From assembly GCF_000473265.1 (NCBI RefSeq), contig NZ_KI421511.1, forward strand, positions 5,314,360 to 5,378,359: a stretch of DNA of 64,000 nucleotides, in the 5' to 3' direction. The stretch's first letter is position 1. Each line of letters begins with the position of its first letter. Below the pieces are notes generated by a model that saw only the letters and a list, made by a program, of their open reading frames with translations, did no database searches and had not been told where the DNA came from. Made by a program: the position numbers and the translations under genes. Origin of the DNA: Amycolatopsis thermoflava N1165 (GTDB lineage Bacteria; Actinomycetota; Actinomycetes; Mycobacteriales; Pseudonocardiaceae). Shown one piece after another: positions 30,386 through 39,578 of the stretch.

Positions 30386-31885
30386 TTAACGGCTGTCTCC
30401 GGCCGCCAGCAGCTGGTGGGTGCGCTGGATGGCGGGGTAGGACCGCGGCTGGGCGGCGGCACGCAGGGTCGCCGCGCCGTTCGGGCCGGTGGCCGGCTTG
30501 CCCGCGGTGAACAGCCAGGTCTGGAACAGCTGCTGCAGCGGCTTGCCGGAGACCTCCTCGGCCAGCGCGACGAAGTCGCTGATGCGGGCGTCGTCACCCC
30601 GGTGCCGGGCGACCCAGGTGCGCAGGATCGTGAAGAACGCGTCGTCGCCGACGGCGGTCCGCAACGCCTGCACGGCCAGCGCGCCGCGGTCGTACACGGC
30701 GTCGTCGAACTGGTTGGCTGCCCCCGGGTCGCCGGGCAGGACCTGCCAGAACGGGTCGTCGGCCGGGTAGGAGTCGTAGACGTACTGGGCGAGCTCGGCC
30801 GCGGTGCCCTCGCCCTGGTGCTCCGACCACAGGTACTCGGCGTAGCTCGCGAAGCCCTCGTTGAGCCAGATGTCGCTCCAGCGGCCCAGCGAGACGGAGT
30901 CGCCGAACCACTGGTGCGCGTTCTCGTGCGCGACGACCGAGGTGTTCGTCCCGGCGACGAAGAACTTGTTGCTGTACACCGGCCGCGTCTGGGCCTCCAG
31001 CGCGAAGGTCAGGCCGGTGCTGACCACCCCGCCCTGCGCCTCGAACGGGTACTCGCCGAACTGGCTCGCGAGGAACTCGACGATCTCCGGGGTGCGCTCG
31101 ACGCTGGCCTTCGCCGCGCCGAGGGAGTCGCCGGTGGCCGGGTCGTACGCGGTGACGAACGGCTGCCCGCCTGGCGTGGTGGCCTGGTTGACCTCGAACT
31201 TCCCGACTTCGAGGGTGGTGGCGTAGGTGTTCTGCGGCTGGGTGCTGCGCCAGTTCCAGCGCGTCCAGCCTGCCCGCTGCTTGGTCTTGCGGACGAGCGT
31301 GCCGTTGGACAGGGCGGCGACGTCGTCCGGCACCTCGACCGAGACGTCGTAGGTGGCCTTGTCGGTCGGGTGGTCGCTGGCCGGGTACCACCACTGCGAG
31401 TTCTGCGGCTCGTCGACGGCGAGCGCGCCGTCCGGGGTCTTCTTCCACGCGGTGTAGCCGTCGATGACGACCTTGGACGGGGTGTCCGCGTAGGTGACGA
31501 CGACGGTGACCGGCTGGTTCTTCGCGAGCGGCTTGGCCGGGGTGACCTCCAGCTCGCCGTCGCGGACGGTCCGGAAGGCGGCGGGCACGTTGTCGACCCG
31601 GATCCCGCTCACATGGAGCCCGAAGTCGAGGTCGAAGCTGGACAGCTCCTGCGTGGTCCTGGCGAGGATCGTCGTGGTGCCGGCGAGCTGGTCGGTGGCC
31701 GGCTGGTAGGTGAGGCGGATGTCGTAGTGGGCGACGTCGTAGCCGCCGTTGCCGGCGTACGGGTAATAGGGGTCGCCGGCTCCGGCAGCGCCCGGGGCGG
31801 GCGCGGCGGAGGCGGTCGAAGCGAGGAGCACGATCGCGATTCCGGTGGTCACGGCCCCCAGGCCGGCGCGAGTTCGCAGACGCAT
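30386..31885 (-). CDS. Secreted M1-family zinc metallopeptidase
   Basis: A 499-residue exported aminopeptidase-like enzyme. The N-terminus (MRLRTRAGLGAVTTGIAIVL) is a signal peptide with a likely cut after TASAAPA. The active site is HENAH followed by the downstream Glu in LNEGFASYAEYLW, the M1 HExxH-18-E pattern. It is shorter than classical M1 enzymes, lacking a large C-terminal domain, as in other actinobacterial secreted forms. The upstream open frame belongs to a menD shadow. Confidence 0.92.
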   Translation of the reverse strand: MRLRTRAGLGAVTTGIAIVLLASTASAAPAPGAAGAGDPYYPYAGNGGYDVAHYDIRLTYQPATDQLAGTTTILARTTQELSSFDLDFGLHVSGIRVDNVPAAFRTVRDGELEVTPAKPLAKNQPVTVVVTYADTPSKVVIDGYTAWKKTPDGALAVDEPQNSQWWYPASDHPTDKATYDVSVEVPDDVAALSNGTLVRKTKQRAGWTRWNWRSTQPQNTYATTLEVGKFEVNQATTPGGQPFVTAYDPATGDSLGAAKASVERTPEIVEFLASQFGEYPFEAQGGVVSTGLTFALEAQTRPVYSNKFFVAGTNTSVVAHENAHQWFGDSVSLGRWSDIWLNEGFASYAEYLWSEHQGEGTAAELAQYVYDSYPADDPFWQVLPGDPGAANQFDDAVYDRGALAVQALRTAVGDDAFFTILRTWVARHRGDDARISDFVALAEEVSGKPLQQLFQTWLFTAGKPATGPNGAATLRAAAQPRSYPAIQRTHQLLAAGDSR

Positions 31886-31941
31886 GGCGGGGACGCTAGC
31901 GGGAAAACTTCCCACCGGACACGTCCGAAAGAAGGTTCCCG

Positions 31942-33606
31942 CTAACTGAGAGCGGTGGACACCGCCGAGCGGATGCGGGTGTGCAGGTCGCGGTGGCGCG
32001 ACCGGTCCACCTGCACCTCGACCACCCGCAGACCGGGCGCCGGGCGCAGCGCCTCGCGGAACTCCTCGATCGTTCCGGCCTGTACGTGTGGGATGCCGAA
32101 CCCGGCGCACAGCGCCGAGAGGTCCGCGCCGTGCGGGGTGCCGAACACGTGCTCGAACGCGTCCCGGTGCTCGGGCGCCCCCTGCTCGAGCAGCGAGAAG
32201 ATCCCGCCGCCGTCGTCGTTGAGCACCACGATCGTCAGGTCCGGGCGCGTCTCCGGCGGGCCGGCCAGCAGACCGTTCACGTCGTGCAGGAACGTCAGGT
32301 CGCCGAGCAGTGCGTACGACTGCCCGCGGTGCACCGTCGCCGCGCCGATCGCCGTCGACACCGTGCCGTCGATGCCCGCCACGCCGCGGTTGCGGTGCAC
32401 CAGCACGTCCGGTCGCATCCGGCCGGCGAGCGCCACGTCGCGCGCCGGGTTGGACGAGCCGACCACCAGCAGCGCGTCCGGCGGCAGTGCGTCGACCAGC
32501 TCGGACGCCAGCCGCAGCCCGCTCGGCCACTGCTCGCGCCGCAACGCCGTGCCGACCGCCTCGTTCGCCAGCGCGTCCGCCCGCTGCCACGCGGCCAGCC
32601 ACTCCGGATCGGCCGGCTTGGTCGGCGAGTCGAACCACTGCCCGACCTGCCGCACGTTGTGGGCGGGCGCCGGCCAGTCCGAGTCCGGGCGCACCAGCAG
32701 CACCTCGACGTCGGCGTCCGACAGCAGCTGCTGGATCTGCCGGAACACCGTCGGCCTGCCGAGGCACAGCACCTGCTCGGGCTTGTGCCGCCGGATGAAC
32801 TCCTCGGCGCCGAGCAGCCACACGCCGGACGAGATCGCCGACGACCCGAGCAGGCCGAGCCCGCCGGTCTCCGAGATCACCGGCCAGCCGTGCTGCTCAC
32901 CCCACTCACCGGCGGCGCGCACCCCGCTGTCGCACGCGATGACCAGACCACAGCGCGCCGACGGGACCACGAACGACGGCAGTGCGCCGAAGTCCGGCAG
33001 CTCGGTCCAGCGCTCCCCACCGGGGCGGCCCTCCAGCGACTCGAACCACTCGTCGTCGCCGTCGGGCACCAGCGGCTCGCGGAACGGAACGTTCAGGTGG
33101 ACCGGGCCGCACCGCCATTCGCCGTACGCCGCGTTCCACGCCCGGCAGATCTGGCTGCGCCAGTACGCGTTCTGGCCGCCCCGCCGCTCGGCGACGGCCA
33201 GCTCGTCGAAGTACCGCACCGCGCCGCCGTAGAGCCGCTGCTGCTCGATGACCTGGTTCGCGCCCGCGGCCCGCAGCTCCGGCGGGCGGTCGGCGGTGAG
33301 CACGATCAGCGGGACCCCGGCGCGGTCGGCCTCCAGGACGGCCGGGTGGAAGTTCGCCGCCGCGGTGCCGCTGGTGCAGACCACGGCGACCGGGCGACCG
33401 GTGCGCGCCGCGATGCCCAGCGCGAGGAAGCCCGCGCCCCGCTCGTCGATGCGGACGTGCAGCTGGAGGCGCCCGGCGGCGGCCGCGTCGTACAGCGCCA
33501 GCGACAGCGGCGCGTTGCGGGAACCGGGGCAGAGCACCACGTGCGAGACGGTGTTGCGGACGAGTTCGTCCACGATCACCTTGGCCTGGGCGGTCGACGG
33601 ATTCAC
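31942..33606 (-). CDS. menD: SEPHCHC synthase (menaquinone synthesis)
   Basis: A 554-residue ThDP enzyme that joins isochorismate and 2-oxoglutarate to make SEPHCHC. CPGSRNAPLSLAL, DERGAGFLALG and TSGTAAANFHPAVLEA mark the N-terminal half; LTIVVLNDDGGGIFSLLEQG is the C-terminal cofactor region. It is divergent from menB with a 57-base gap. Confidence 0.96.
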   Translation of the reverse strand: MNPSTAQAKVIVDELVRNTVSHVVLCPGSRNAPLSLALYDAAAAGRLQLHVRIDERGAGFLALGIAARTGRPVAVVCTSGTAAANFHPAVLEADRAGVPLIVLTADRPPELRAAGANQVIEQQRLYGGAVRYFDELAVAERRGGQNAYWRSQICRAWNAAYGEWRCGPVHLNVPFREPLVPDGDDEWFESLEGRPGGERWTELPDFGALPSFVVPSARCGLVIACDSGVRAAGEWGEQHGWPVISETGGLGLLGSSAISSGVWLLGAEEFIRRHKPEQVLCLGRPTVFRQIQQLLSDADVEVLLVRPDSDWPAPAHNVRQVGQWFDSPTKPADPEWLAAWQRADALANEAVGTALRREQWPSGLRLASELVDALPPDALLVVGSSNPARDVALAGRMRPDVLVHRNRGVAGIDGTVSTAIGAATVHRGQSYALLGDLTFLHDVNGLLAGPPETRPDLTIVVLNDDGGGIFSLLEQGAPEHRDAFEHVFGTPHGADLSALCAGFGIPHVQAGTIEEFREALRPAPGLRVVEVQVDRSRHRDLHTRIRSAVSTALS

Positions 33607-33663
33607 CGGGGACCCCCCGGCGTGTCACCCGTCACCACAGTCACACGGCCTATTCTCCCAAAC

Positions 33664-34587
33664 GTGCATGACGCCCAGGTTTCCGAGCTGTTCGACCCGT
33701 CCGCCTGGACCGAAATCGAGGGTTTCGGTTTCACCGACATCACCTATCACCGTTCCGTCGAGGCCCGCTCCGGCAAACGCGTCGTGCGCGTCGCGTTCGA
33801 CCGCCCCGAGGTTCGCAACGCCTTCCGCCCGCACACCGTCGACGAGCTGTACCGCGCTCTCGACCACGCGCGGATGAGCTCAGATGTCGGCTGCGTCCTC
33901 CTGACGGGGAACGGTCCCTCGCCGAAGGACGGTGGGTGGGCGTTCTGTTCCGGTGGTGACCAGCGTATTCGCGGTCGGTCCGGGTATCAGTACGCGAGCG
34001 GCGAGACCTCCGACACGGTGGACCCCGCGCGTGCGGGCCGCCTGCACATCCTGGAGGTCCAGCGGCTGATCAGGTTCATGCCGAAGGTCGTGATCGCGGT
34101 GGTCCCGGGCTGGGCCGCGGGCGGCGGGCACTCGCTGCACGTGGTGTGCGATCTCACCCTCGCCTCGGCCGAGCACGCGCGGTTCAAGCAGACGGACGCC
34201 GACGTCGGCTCGTTCGACGGCGGGTTCGGGTCGGCCTACCTGGCGCGCGAGGTCGGGCAGAAGTTCGCGCGGGAGATCTTCTTCCTCGGCCGCGAATACA
34301 CCGCCGAGCAGATGCACCGGATGGGCGCGGTCAACGCGGTCGTGCCGCACGCCGAGCTGGAGGCCGAGGCCCTGCAGTGGGGCTGGGAGATCCTCGGCAA
34401 GTCGCCGACGGCCCAGCGGATGCTGAAGTACTCGTTCAACCTGATCGACGACGGGCTGGTCGGGCAGCAGGTCTTCGCGGGCGAGACGACCCGGCTGGCC
34501 TACATGCAGGACGAGGCCGTCGAGGGGCGGGACGCGTTCCTGCAGAAGCGGGATCCCGACTGGTCCGCCTTCCCCTACTACTACTGA
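33664..34587 (+). CDS. menB: 1,4-dihydroxy-2-naphthoyl-CoA synthase
   Basis: A 307-residue crotonase-fold enzyme that closes the naphthoquinone ring. VRVAFDRPEVRNAFRPHTVDE, WAFCSGGDQRIRG, PGWAAGGGHSLHVVCDLTLA and QTDADVGSFDGGFGSAY are MenB features. GTG at 33664 gives VHDAQVSELF. It overlaps no gene but lies one base before menE. Confidence 0.96.
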   Translation: MHDAQVSELFDPSAWTEIEGFGFTDITYHRSVEARSGKRVVRVAFDRPEVRNAFRPHTVDELYRALDHARMSSDVGCVLLTGNGPSPKDGGWAFCSGGDQRIRGRSGYQYASGETSDTVDPARAGRLHILEVQRLIRFMPKVVIAVVPGWAAGGGHSLHVVCDLTLASAEHARFKQTDADVGSFDGGFGSAYLAREVGQKFAREIFFLGREYTAEQMHRMGAVNAVVPHAELEAEALQWGWEILGKSPTAQRMLKYSFNLIDDGLVGQQVFAGETTRLAYMQDEAVEGRDAFLQKRDPDWSAFPYYY

Positions 34588-34588
34588 G

Positions 34589-35743
34589 GTGCGCGTGCGC
34601 GAGGTCTGGCTGCGGGGTCCGGAGTCGGTCGACGAGCTGGCCGGTGCCGTGGCGGCGGCGCTCGACGGGGGCGAGGCCGTGCTGCCCCTGGACGGCGGCG
34701 ACCCGAAGGCCGCCGGGTTGCTGGCGGGCATGCGGCCGGACGAGCCGGTGGAGCCGGGCACCGCGGTGATCATCGCGACCTCCGGGTCCACCGGTGAGCC
34801 CAAGGGCGTCCTGCTGTCCGCCGAGGCGCTGCAGGCCTCGGCGGCGGCCACCCACGCCCGGCTCGGCGGGCCGGGTCGCTGGCTGCTCGCCACGCCCGCG
34901 AACTACATCGGCGGCCTGCAGGTGCTGGTCCGGTCGATGCTGGCCGGACAGCCGTTCGCGGTGCTGCCGCCAGGGCCGTTCCGCGCGGAGCGCTTCGCCG
35001 AGGCCGCGCGGCCGGTGCTCGCCGGGGACGGGCCGCGCTACACCGCGATGGTCCCGACCCAGCTGACCCGGCTGCTCGACGCGGCCGGCCCCGGCCTGGA
35101 CGCGGCGAAGGCGTTCGACGCGATCATTCTCGGCGCCGCCGCGACCACCCCGGCCCTGCGCGCCCGCGCCGCCGAGGCCGGGGTGCGGATCGTCCCGTCC
35201 TATGGGATGAGCGAGACCGCGAGCGGCTGCGTCTACGACGGCGTGCCGCTGGACGGGGTCGACGTGCGGATCGCCGAGGACGGCCGGATCCTCATCGCGG
35301 GGCCGGTGCTCACCCACGGCTACCGGCTGCGGCCCGACCTCACCGCGGAGGCGTTCGACGGCGGCTGGTTCCGCACCGGGGACCGCGGGCAGCTGCGCGA
35401 CGGGCGCCTGGAAGTCCTCGGCCGCCTCGACGACGTGATCAACACCGGCGGGGTGAAGGTGTCCGCGGCGGCCGTGGAACGCCTGATCACGGCCCTGCCC
35501 GGGGTGCGGGAGACGTGCGTCGTCGGGCTGCCGGACGCCGAGTGGGGCCAGGTCGTGGCGGCCGCGGTCGTGCCCGAGGGCGAGGCACCGGGCGTGGACG
35601 AGCTGCGGGCCGCGGTGCGCTCGGCGGCCGGCGCCGCGGCTGTGCCGAAGCGGGTCGAGTTCGTTACCACACTCCCGCTGCGCGGGCCCGGCAAAATCGA
35701 CCGAACAGCGGTCGCGGAGCAGATTTTTCCCCCGGTTGGTTGA
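34589..35743 (+). CDS. menE: o-Succinylbenzoate-CoA ligase
   Basis: A 384-residue adenylate-forming ligase that activates o-succinylbenzoate for MenB. AMP-binding motifs are IIATSGSTGEPKGVLLS and YGMSETASGCVYDG; FRTGDRGQLRDGRLEVLGRLD and a C-terminal GPGKIDR lysine complete the fold. It is shorter than the Escherichia coli enzyme, as in other actinobacteria, and is coupled to menB. Confidence 0.94.
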   Translation: MRVREVWLRGPESVDELAGAVAAALDGGEAVLPLDGGDPKAAGLLAGMRPDEPVEPGTAVIIATSGSTGEPKGVLLSAEALQASAAATHARLGGPGRWLLATPANYIGGLQVLVRSMLAGQPFAVLPPGPFRAERFAEAARPVLAGDGPRYTAMVPTQLTRLLDAAGPGLDAAKAFDAIILGAAATTPALRARAAEAGVRIVPSYGMSETASGCVYDGVPLDGVDVRIAEDGRILIAGPVLTHGYRLRPDLTAEAFDGGWFRTGDRGQLRDGRLEVLGRLDDVINTGGVKVSAAAVERLITALPGVRETCVVGLPDAEWGQVVAAAVVPEGEAPGVDELRAAVRSAAGAAAVPKRVEFVTTLPLRGPGKIDRTAVAEQIFPPVG

Positions 35744-35774
35744 CATCCGGCGCGGACCGTTTTTCAGTTAGCCA

Positions 35775-35915
35775 ATGATCTCGCTGAAACGTCTCCTGGT
35801 CGCGGCCGTCGGTGCCGCGTTCGCCGTCCTCGCGGTGGCCGGCACGGCGGCGGCCGACCCGCCCCTGCCGGACTCCGGCACGCTCACCTGGTCCGTCCCG
35901 GCCGCCGGGGAGTAG
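35775..35915 (+). CDS. Small secreted peptide (46 residues)
   Basis: A short gene encoding a textbook signal peptide, [20 protein letters not shown] followed by VAGTAAA. Cleavage after AAA would leave about 19 residues ([19 protein letters not shown]). A perfect TTGACA hexamer lies at 35740-35745, but a good -10 and ribosome site are lacking. I know no family. It lies between menE and menA on the same strand. Confidence 0.5.
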   Translation: MISLKRLLVAAVGAAFAVLAVAGTAAADPPLPDSGTLTWSVPAAGE

Positions 35916-35938
35916 GCGCGCTCGACGAGAATGCAGTC

Positions 35939-36811
35939 ATGGCGACTGTGACGGAGTGGATCGAGGGTGCCCGGCCGCGGACGCTGCCCAACGCGGTGGC
36001 ACCGGTCGTGGCGGGCGTGGGGGCGACGATCCAGCTGGGGGCGTTCACCTGGTGGCAGTCGCTGCTGGCGCTCCTGGTGGCGCTCGCGCTGATCATCGGC
36101 GTCAACTTCGCCAACGACTACTCCGACGGCGTCCGCGGCACCGACGCCGACCGGGTCGGCCCGCTCCGGCTGGTCGGCTCCGGTGCCGCGGCGCCGAAGC
36201 TAGTGCTAACCGCCGCGCTGACCTGCTTCGGCGTGGCCGGGGTGCTCGGGCTGGTGCTGGTGGCGGCCACCGGGCGGTGGTGGCTGCTCGCGATGGGCGC
36301 CGCGTGCATCCTCGGCGCCTGGTTCTACACCGGCGGCCGGAAGCCCTACGGCTACGCGGGGCTCGGCGAGGTCGCGGTGTTCATCTTCTTCGGACTGGCC
36401 GCGGTGCTGGGCACCGTGTACGTGCAGGCCGGCCGGATCAGCTGGGAGGCGCTCGGGGCCGCGGTGGCGGTCGGGTGCTTCTCGATGGCCGTGCTGGTGG
36501 CCAACAACCTGCGGGACATCCCGACCGACCGGGTGGCCGGGAAGGTGACCCTCGCCGTGCGGCTTGGGGATGCCGGCACGCGGCGGTTCTACCTGGTGCT
36601 GATCGCGGTGCCGTACGTGGTGACGGTGCTGCTCACCGTGTGGCACCCCTGGCTGTTGATCGCGCTGGTGACCGCGCCGCTGCTGCGGACCCCGGTGCGG
36701 GTGATCACCGGTGGGGGGACCGGGCCCGGGCTGATTCCGGTGCTGAAGGACACCGGGTTGGCGATGCTGGCCTGGTCGGTGCTTGCTTGTGTGGGGTTGG
36801 CGGTTTCGTAG
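35939..36811 (+). CDS. menA: 1,4-dihydroxy-2-naphthoate polyprenyltransferase
   Basis: A 290-residue integral membrane prenyltransferase that attaches the polyprenyl tail to DHNA. The first Asp motif is [14 protein letters not shown] and the second is [14 protein letters not shown]. About eight or nine hydrophobic spans follow the UbiA fold. It uses the product of the polyprenyl synthase at 2830-3855. A large hairpin follows the stop. Confidence 0.95.
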   Translation: MATVTEWIEGARPRTLPNAVAPVVAGVGATIQLGAFTWWQSLLALLVALALIIGVNFANDYSDGVRGTDADRVGPLRLVGSGAAAPKLVLTAALTCFGVAGVLGLVLVAATGRWWLLAMGAACILGAWFYTGGRKPYGYAGLGEVAVFIFFGLAAVLGTVYVQAGRISWEALGAAVAVGCFSMAVLVANNLRDIPTDRVAGKVTLAVRLGDAGTRRFYLVLIAVPYVVTVLLTVWHPWLLIALVTAPLLRTPVRVITGGGTGPGLIPVLKDTGLAMLAWSVLACVGLAVS

Positions 36812-36864
36812 CCGCTACGCGGGTGTTGAGGGCGCCGGGCTTCGCTTCGCTACGCCCGGATCTG

Positions 36865-36986
36865 CCCCTCCCGAACCCGATCTTTCAGTGTTCGGTTGCC
36901 GAGACACCGCGTCAAGGCGGGAAAGCGTGCCTTGACCCGGTGGCTCGGCAACCGATTTGGCTGGGGATCGGGTTGCGGGAGAGGGG
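36865..36986. repeat. Large imperfect palindrome between menA and the convergent gene
   Basis: Arms at 36892-36918 and 36929-36955 form a 27-bp stem with two mismatches around a 10-base loop. An outer pair (36865-36882 with 36966-36986, CCGAACCCGATC against GATCGGGTT) extends the structure to about 120 bases. The gap 36812-37026 holds nothing else except a small CCGGGC/GCCCGG hairpin at 36835-36859. It could end both convergent transcripts, but it is much larger than a normal terminator and may be a dispersed repeat. Confidence 0.75.
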
Positions 36987-37026
36987 TGGTTCGGGGGTTT
37001 GGTTGCGTTTCGTTGCCGGGTGGCTG

Positions 37027-38100
37027 TTAGGTCGTCCACTTGCCGGTGGCTAGGAAACGTTCCATGCGTTGGGTGTGTGGGGTTAGGTCGAAGCCTTGTT
37101 CGGCGATCCAGCTGTCGTTGTAGTAGGTGTGGGCGTAGCGTTCGCCGCCGTCGCAGATGAGGGTTACCACGCTGCCCACCTGGCCCGCTTCGAGCATGCC
37201 CGCGATGATCTCGAACGCAGCGTACAGCGCGGTGCCCGTCGAGCCGCCCGCCCAGTGGCCGGTGCGCTCCCGCAGCAACCTGATCGCCGCCATGGACGCG
37301 GCGTCCGGGACCTGGATCATGTGGTCGATGACCGTCGGCACGAACGACGGCTCCACCCGCGGCCGTCCGATGCCTTCGATCCGTGACGGCATGCCCGTGG
37401 TGTAGTCCATCGCGCCGGTCTGCCACGCGCCGTAGAACGACGAGTTCTCCGGGTCGGCCACCGCGATCTTCGTGGTGTGCCGCCGGTAGCGCACGTACCG
37501 GCCGAACGTCGCGCTCGTCCCGCCGGTGCCCGCGCCCACCACGATCCACGACGGCACCGGATGCCGTTCGGCGCGCATCTGGGCGAACACCGACTCCGCG
37601 ATGTTGTTGTTGCCGCGCCAGTCCGTCGCCCGCTCGGCGTAGGTGAACTGATCGAGATAATGCCCGCCGCACTCGGCGGCCAGCCGCTCGGCCTCGCTGT
37701 ACATCGCGGACGGCACGTCCACGAAGTGGCACCGGCCGCCGTAGAACTCGATCAGCTCGATCTTCTCCTGGCTGGTCCTCCGCGGCACCACCGTCACGAA
37801 GTCCAGCCCGAGCATCCGCGCGAAGTACGCCTCGCTCACCGCGGTCGAGCCGCTGGACGCCTCGATCAACGTCGTTTCCGGGCCGATCTGCCCGTTGACC
37901 AGCGCATAGAGCAACAGGGACCGGGCCAGCCGGTGCTTGAGCGAGCCGGTCGGGTGCACCGACTCGTCCTTCAGGTAGAGGTCCACGCCCCACTCGGGCG
38001 GCAGCGGGAAGCAGTGCAGGTGGGTGTCGGCGCTGCGGTTGGCGTCGGCCTCGATGAGGCGGATCGCCTCGCGCACCCACGCCCTATTCGTCGGCGGCAT
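37027..38100 (-). CDS. PLP-dependent cysteine synthase-family enzyme (possible cysteine desulfhydrase)
   Basis: A 357-residue fold-type II PLP enzyme. The cofactor lysine is Lys55 in [11 protein letters not shown] and the phosphate loop is [14 protein letters not shown]. The pattern ([29 protein letters not shown]) resembles mycobacterial Rv3684/Cds1, described as an L-cysteine desulfhydrase making H2S, pyruvate and ammonia, more than CysK. The exact reaction is inferred. It overlaps the small DUF4229 gene by 17 bases. Confidence 0.82.
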   Translation of the reverse strand: MPPTNRAWVREAIRLIEADANRSADTHLHCFPLPPEWGVDLYLKDESVHPTGSLKHRLARSLLLYALVNGQIGPETTLIEASSGSTAVSEAYFARMLGLDFVTVVPRRTSQEKIELIEFYGGRCHFVDVPSAMYSEAERLAAECGGHYLDQFTYAERATDWRGNNNIAESVFAQMRAERHPVPSWIVVGAGTGGTSATFGRYVRYRRHTTKIAVADPENSSFYGAWQTGAMDYTTGMPSRIEGIGRPRVEPSFVPTVIDHMIQVPDAASMAAIRLLRERTGHWAGGSTGTALYAAFEIIAGMLEAGQVGSVVTLICDGGERYAHTYYNDSWIAEQGFDLTPHTQRMERFLATGKWTT

Positions 38101-38365
38101 CCTCGCCCCGCAACTGGGCCCGCAGCTTCGCCCGCTCCCGCGCCCGGTGCTCGTTGCGCGCCGCGAGGCCGGCGGTCACCCGCGCGTTCAGCTTGCGGAA
38201 CACGAGCAACCCGACCGGCAGGCCGACCACCACACCGACGGCGACGGCCACCAGCAGCGGCACCTTCACCAGGACGAGCACGGCCGCCACGACGACGATC
38301 AGCCCGAACCGCGCGAGCAGGTAAAGCGTCAGGTCACGGCCCAGATGAGTACGGGTCTCGCTCAC
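38084..38365 (-). CDS. DUF4229 small membrane protein
   Basis: A 93-residue protein with two closely spaced transmembrane helices (about residues 15-34 and 36-55) and a charged C-terminus rich in Arg, Glu and Ala. It fits the DUF4229 family, often found near menA in actinobacteria. The function is unknown. Confidence 0.8.
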   Translation of the reverse strand: MSETRTHLGRDLTLYLLARFGLIVVVAAVLVLVKVPLLVAVAVGVVVGLPVGLLVFRKLNARVTAGLAARNEHRARERAKLRAQLRGEDAADE

Positions 38366-38376
38366 GTTTGACGAGC

Positions 38377-38850
38377 CTACGCGCCGGTCGGCGGCGGGTC
38401 TTCCAGCACCGTGTTGTTCGGCCTGCCCTCGAACCGCGTGGACAGCACCACCGTGGTCCGCGTGCGCGCCACCCCGGCGATCCGGCGCAACCGGCCCAGC
38501 GTGTGCTCCAGGTCGTCGACCGTCGGCACCCGCACCTTCACCACGAACGCCTCGTCCCCGGCGACCGCGTAGCAGCTCTCGACCTCGGGCAGCGCGCCCA
38601 GCTCCTCGGCCACGTCGTTGTCCTCGGCCGTGTCGGTCGGCTGGATGCCGACCAGCGCCGTCACCCCGAGACCGACCGTGCTCGGGTTCACGGTCGCGTG
38701 GTACCCGGTGATCACCCCGGCCGCCTCCAGCTTGCCGACGCGCTCGTGCACGGACGACGCGGACAGCCCCACGGTTCTGCCCAGCTCCGCGTACGTGGCA
38801 CGGCCGTTCAGGCGCAGCGCGGCGATGATCTTGCGGTCCAGGGCATCCAC
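38377..38850 (-). CDS. Lrp/AsnC-family transcriptional regulator
   Basis: A 157-residue one-domain regulator. The N-terminal helix-turn-helix is TYAELGRTVGLSASSVHERV; the C-terminal RAM domain (about 65-150) senses an amino acid. It sits 11 bases upstream of the DUF4229 and cysteine synthase-family genes on the same strand, so it may be co-transcribed with them and respond to cysteine or a related amino acid (inference). Confidence 0.9.
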   Translation of the reverse strand: MDALDRKIIAALRLNGRATYAELGRTVGLSASSVHERVGKLEAAGVITGYHATVNPSTVGLGVTALVGIQPTDTAEDNDVAEELGALPEVESCYAVAGDEAFVVKVRVPTVDDLEHTLGRLRRIAGVARTRTTVVLSTRFEGRPNNTVLEDPPPTGA

Positions 38851-39062
38851 GCGGACCAGCCTAGGCGGCCGTTACCCACGGCCAGCGACCGCTGCCCGCA
38901 CAGTTGCTTAGCGTCCACAAGCTGGGCGTTTTGTCCATTACTTACCCTTTACTGTTCGACAACCGTTCGAGTACCTGGCGGGTGAGATGCCACGATTGCC
39001 GTGTTGATCGAACCGGGGCTTCGACCTCCGGTTTAGCAGTTTGGTCGTGAAGGAGGCGGAAA

Positions 39063-39272
39063 ATGACCGCTAGCACGGGAGGGCGCCTGCTGACGCCCGG
39101 CGAAGTCGCCGCGTTGTTCCGGGTGGACCCGAAGACCGTGACCCGGTGGGCGACCGCGGGCCGCATCGGCTCGATCCGCACCCCGGGTGGGCACCGGCGG
39201 TTCCGGGAGTCCGAGGTCAACGCCCTGCTGGCCGAGCTCACCACGGACGCGAGCGAGCCCGCGCGTATCTGA
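39063..39272 (+). CDS. bldC: BldC, MerR-like developmental regulator
   Basis: A 69-residue protein that is just a winged helix-turn-helix. LLTPGEVAALFRVDPKTVTRWATAG and RTPGGHRRFRESEVNALL match Streptomyces BldC almost throughout. BldC binds AT-rich direct repeats and controls entry into development. GAAGGAGGCGG lies just before the ATG. The 212-base upstream gap holds an AACCGG/CCGGTT inverted repeat near 39012-39035, without a clear promoter call. Confidence 0.93.
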   Translation: MTASTGGRLLTPGEVAALFRVDPKTVTRWATAGRIGSIRTPGGHRRFRESEVNALLAELTTDASEPARI

Positions 39273-39403
39273 GCAGGTGGCGAGAACCCCGCGGACCGGC
39301 CCGGCCGGACCCGCGGGGCCCGAGCGCGTCAACCGGAACTCACGCCGGAGGGGTTACCCTCGGTGGAGCAGTTCCGCGCCAACGCACTCGGAAGGGAGCG
39401 GGG

Positions 39404-39577
39404 ATGATCTACCTGCTCGCAGCGATCGGAGCGCTCACCATCGCTGTCCTGTTGTGGCGAGCCTTCGGCCCCGAGCACGTCGGGGTGTCCTCGCGAGCGA
39501 CCGTCCCACCGGACGACGACCCCGAATTCCTGCGCAAGCTCGGCGAGCAGAAGCCGCCGAAGTCCGAGGAGGACTGA
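39404..39577 (+). CDS. 57-residue single-pass membrane protein
   Basis: Begins MIYLLAAIGALTIAVLLWRA, a single N-terminal transmembrane helix, followed by a polar tail ending QKPPKSEED. GGAAGGGAGCGG precedes the ATG. It looks like a small conserved actinobacterial protein, function unknown. It converges with the ATPase gene. Confidence 0.72.
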   Translation: MIYLLAAIGALTIAVLLWRAFGPEHVGVSSRATVPPDDDPEFLRKLGEQKPPKSEED

Positions 39578-39578
39578 C

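Noticed and set aside
35740..35770. A strong promoter for the 46-residue secreted peptide based on TTGACA
   Set aside because: The -35-like hexamer overlaps the menE stop and no acceptable -10 box occurs 16-18 bases downstream.
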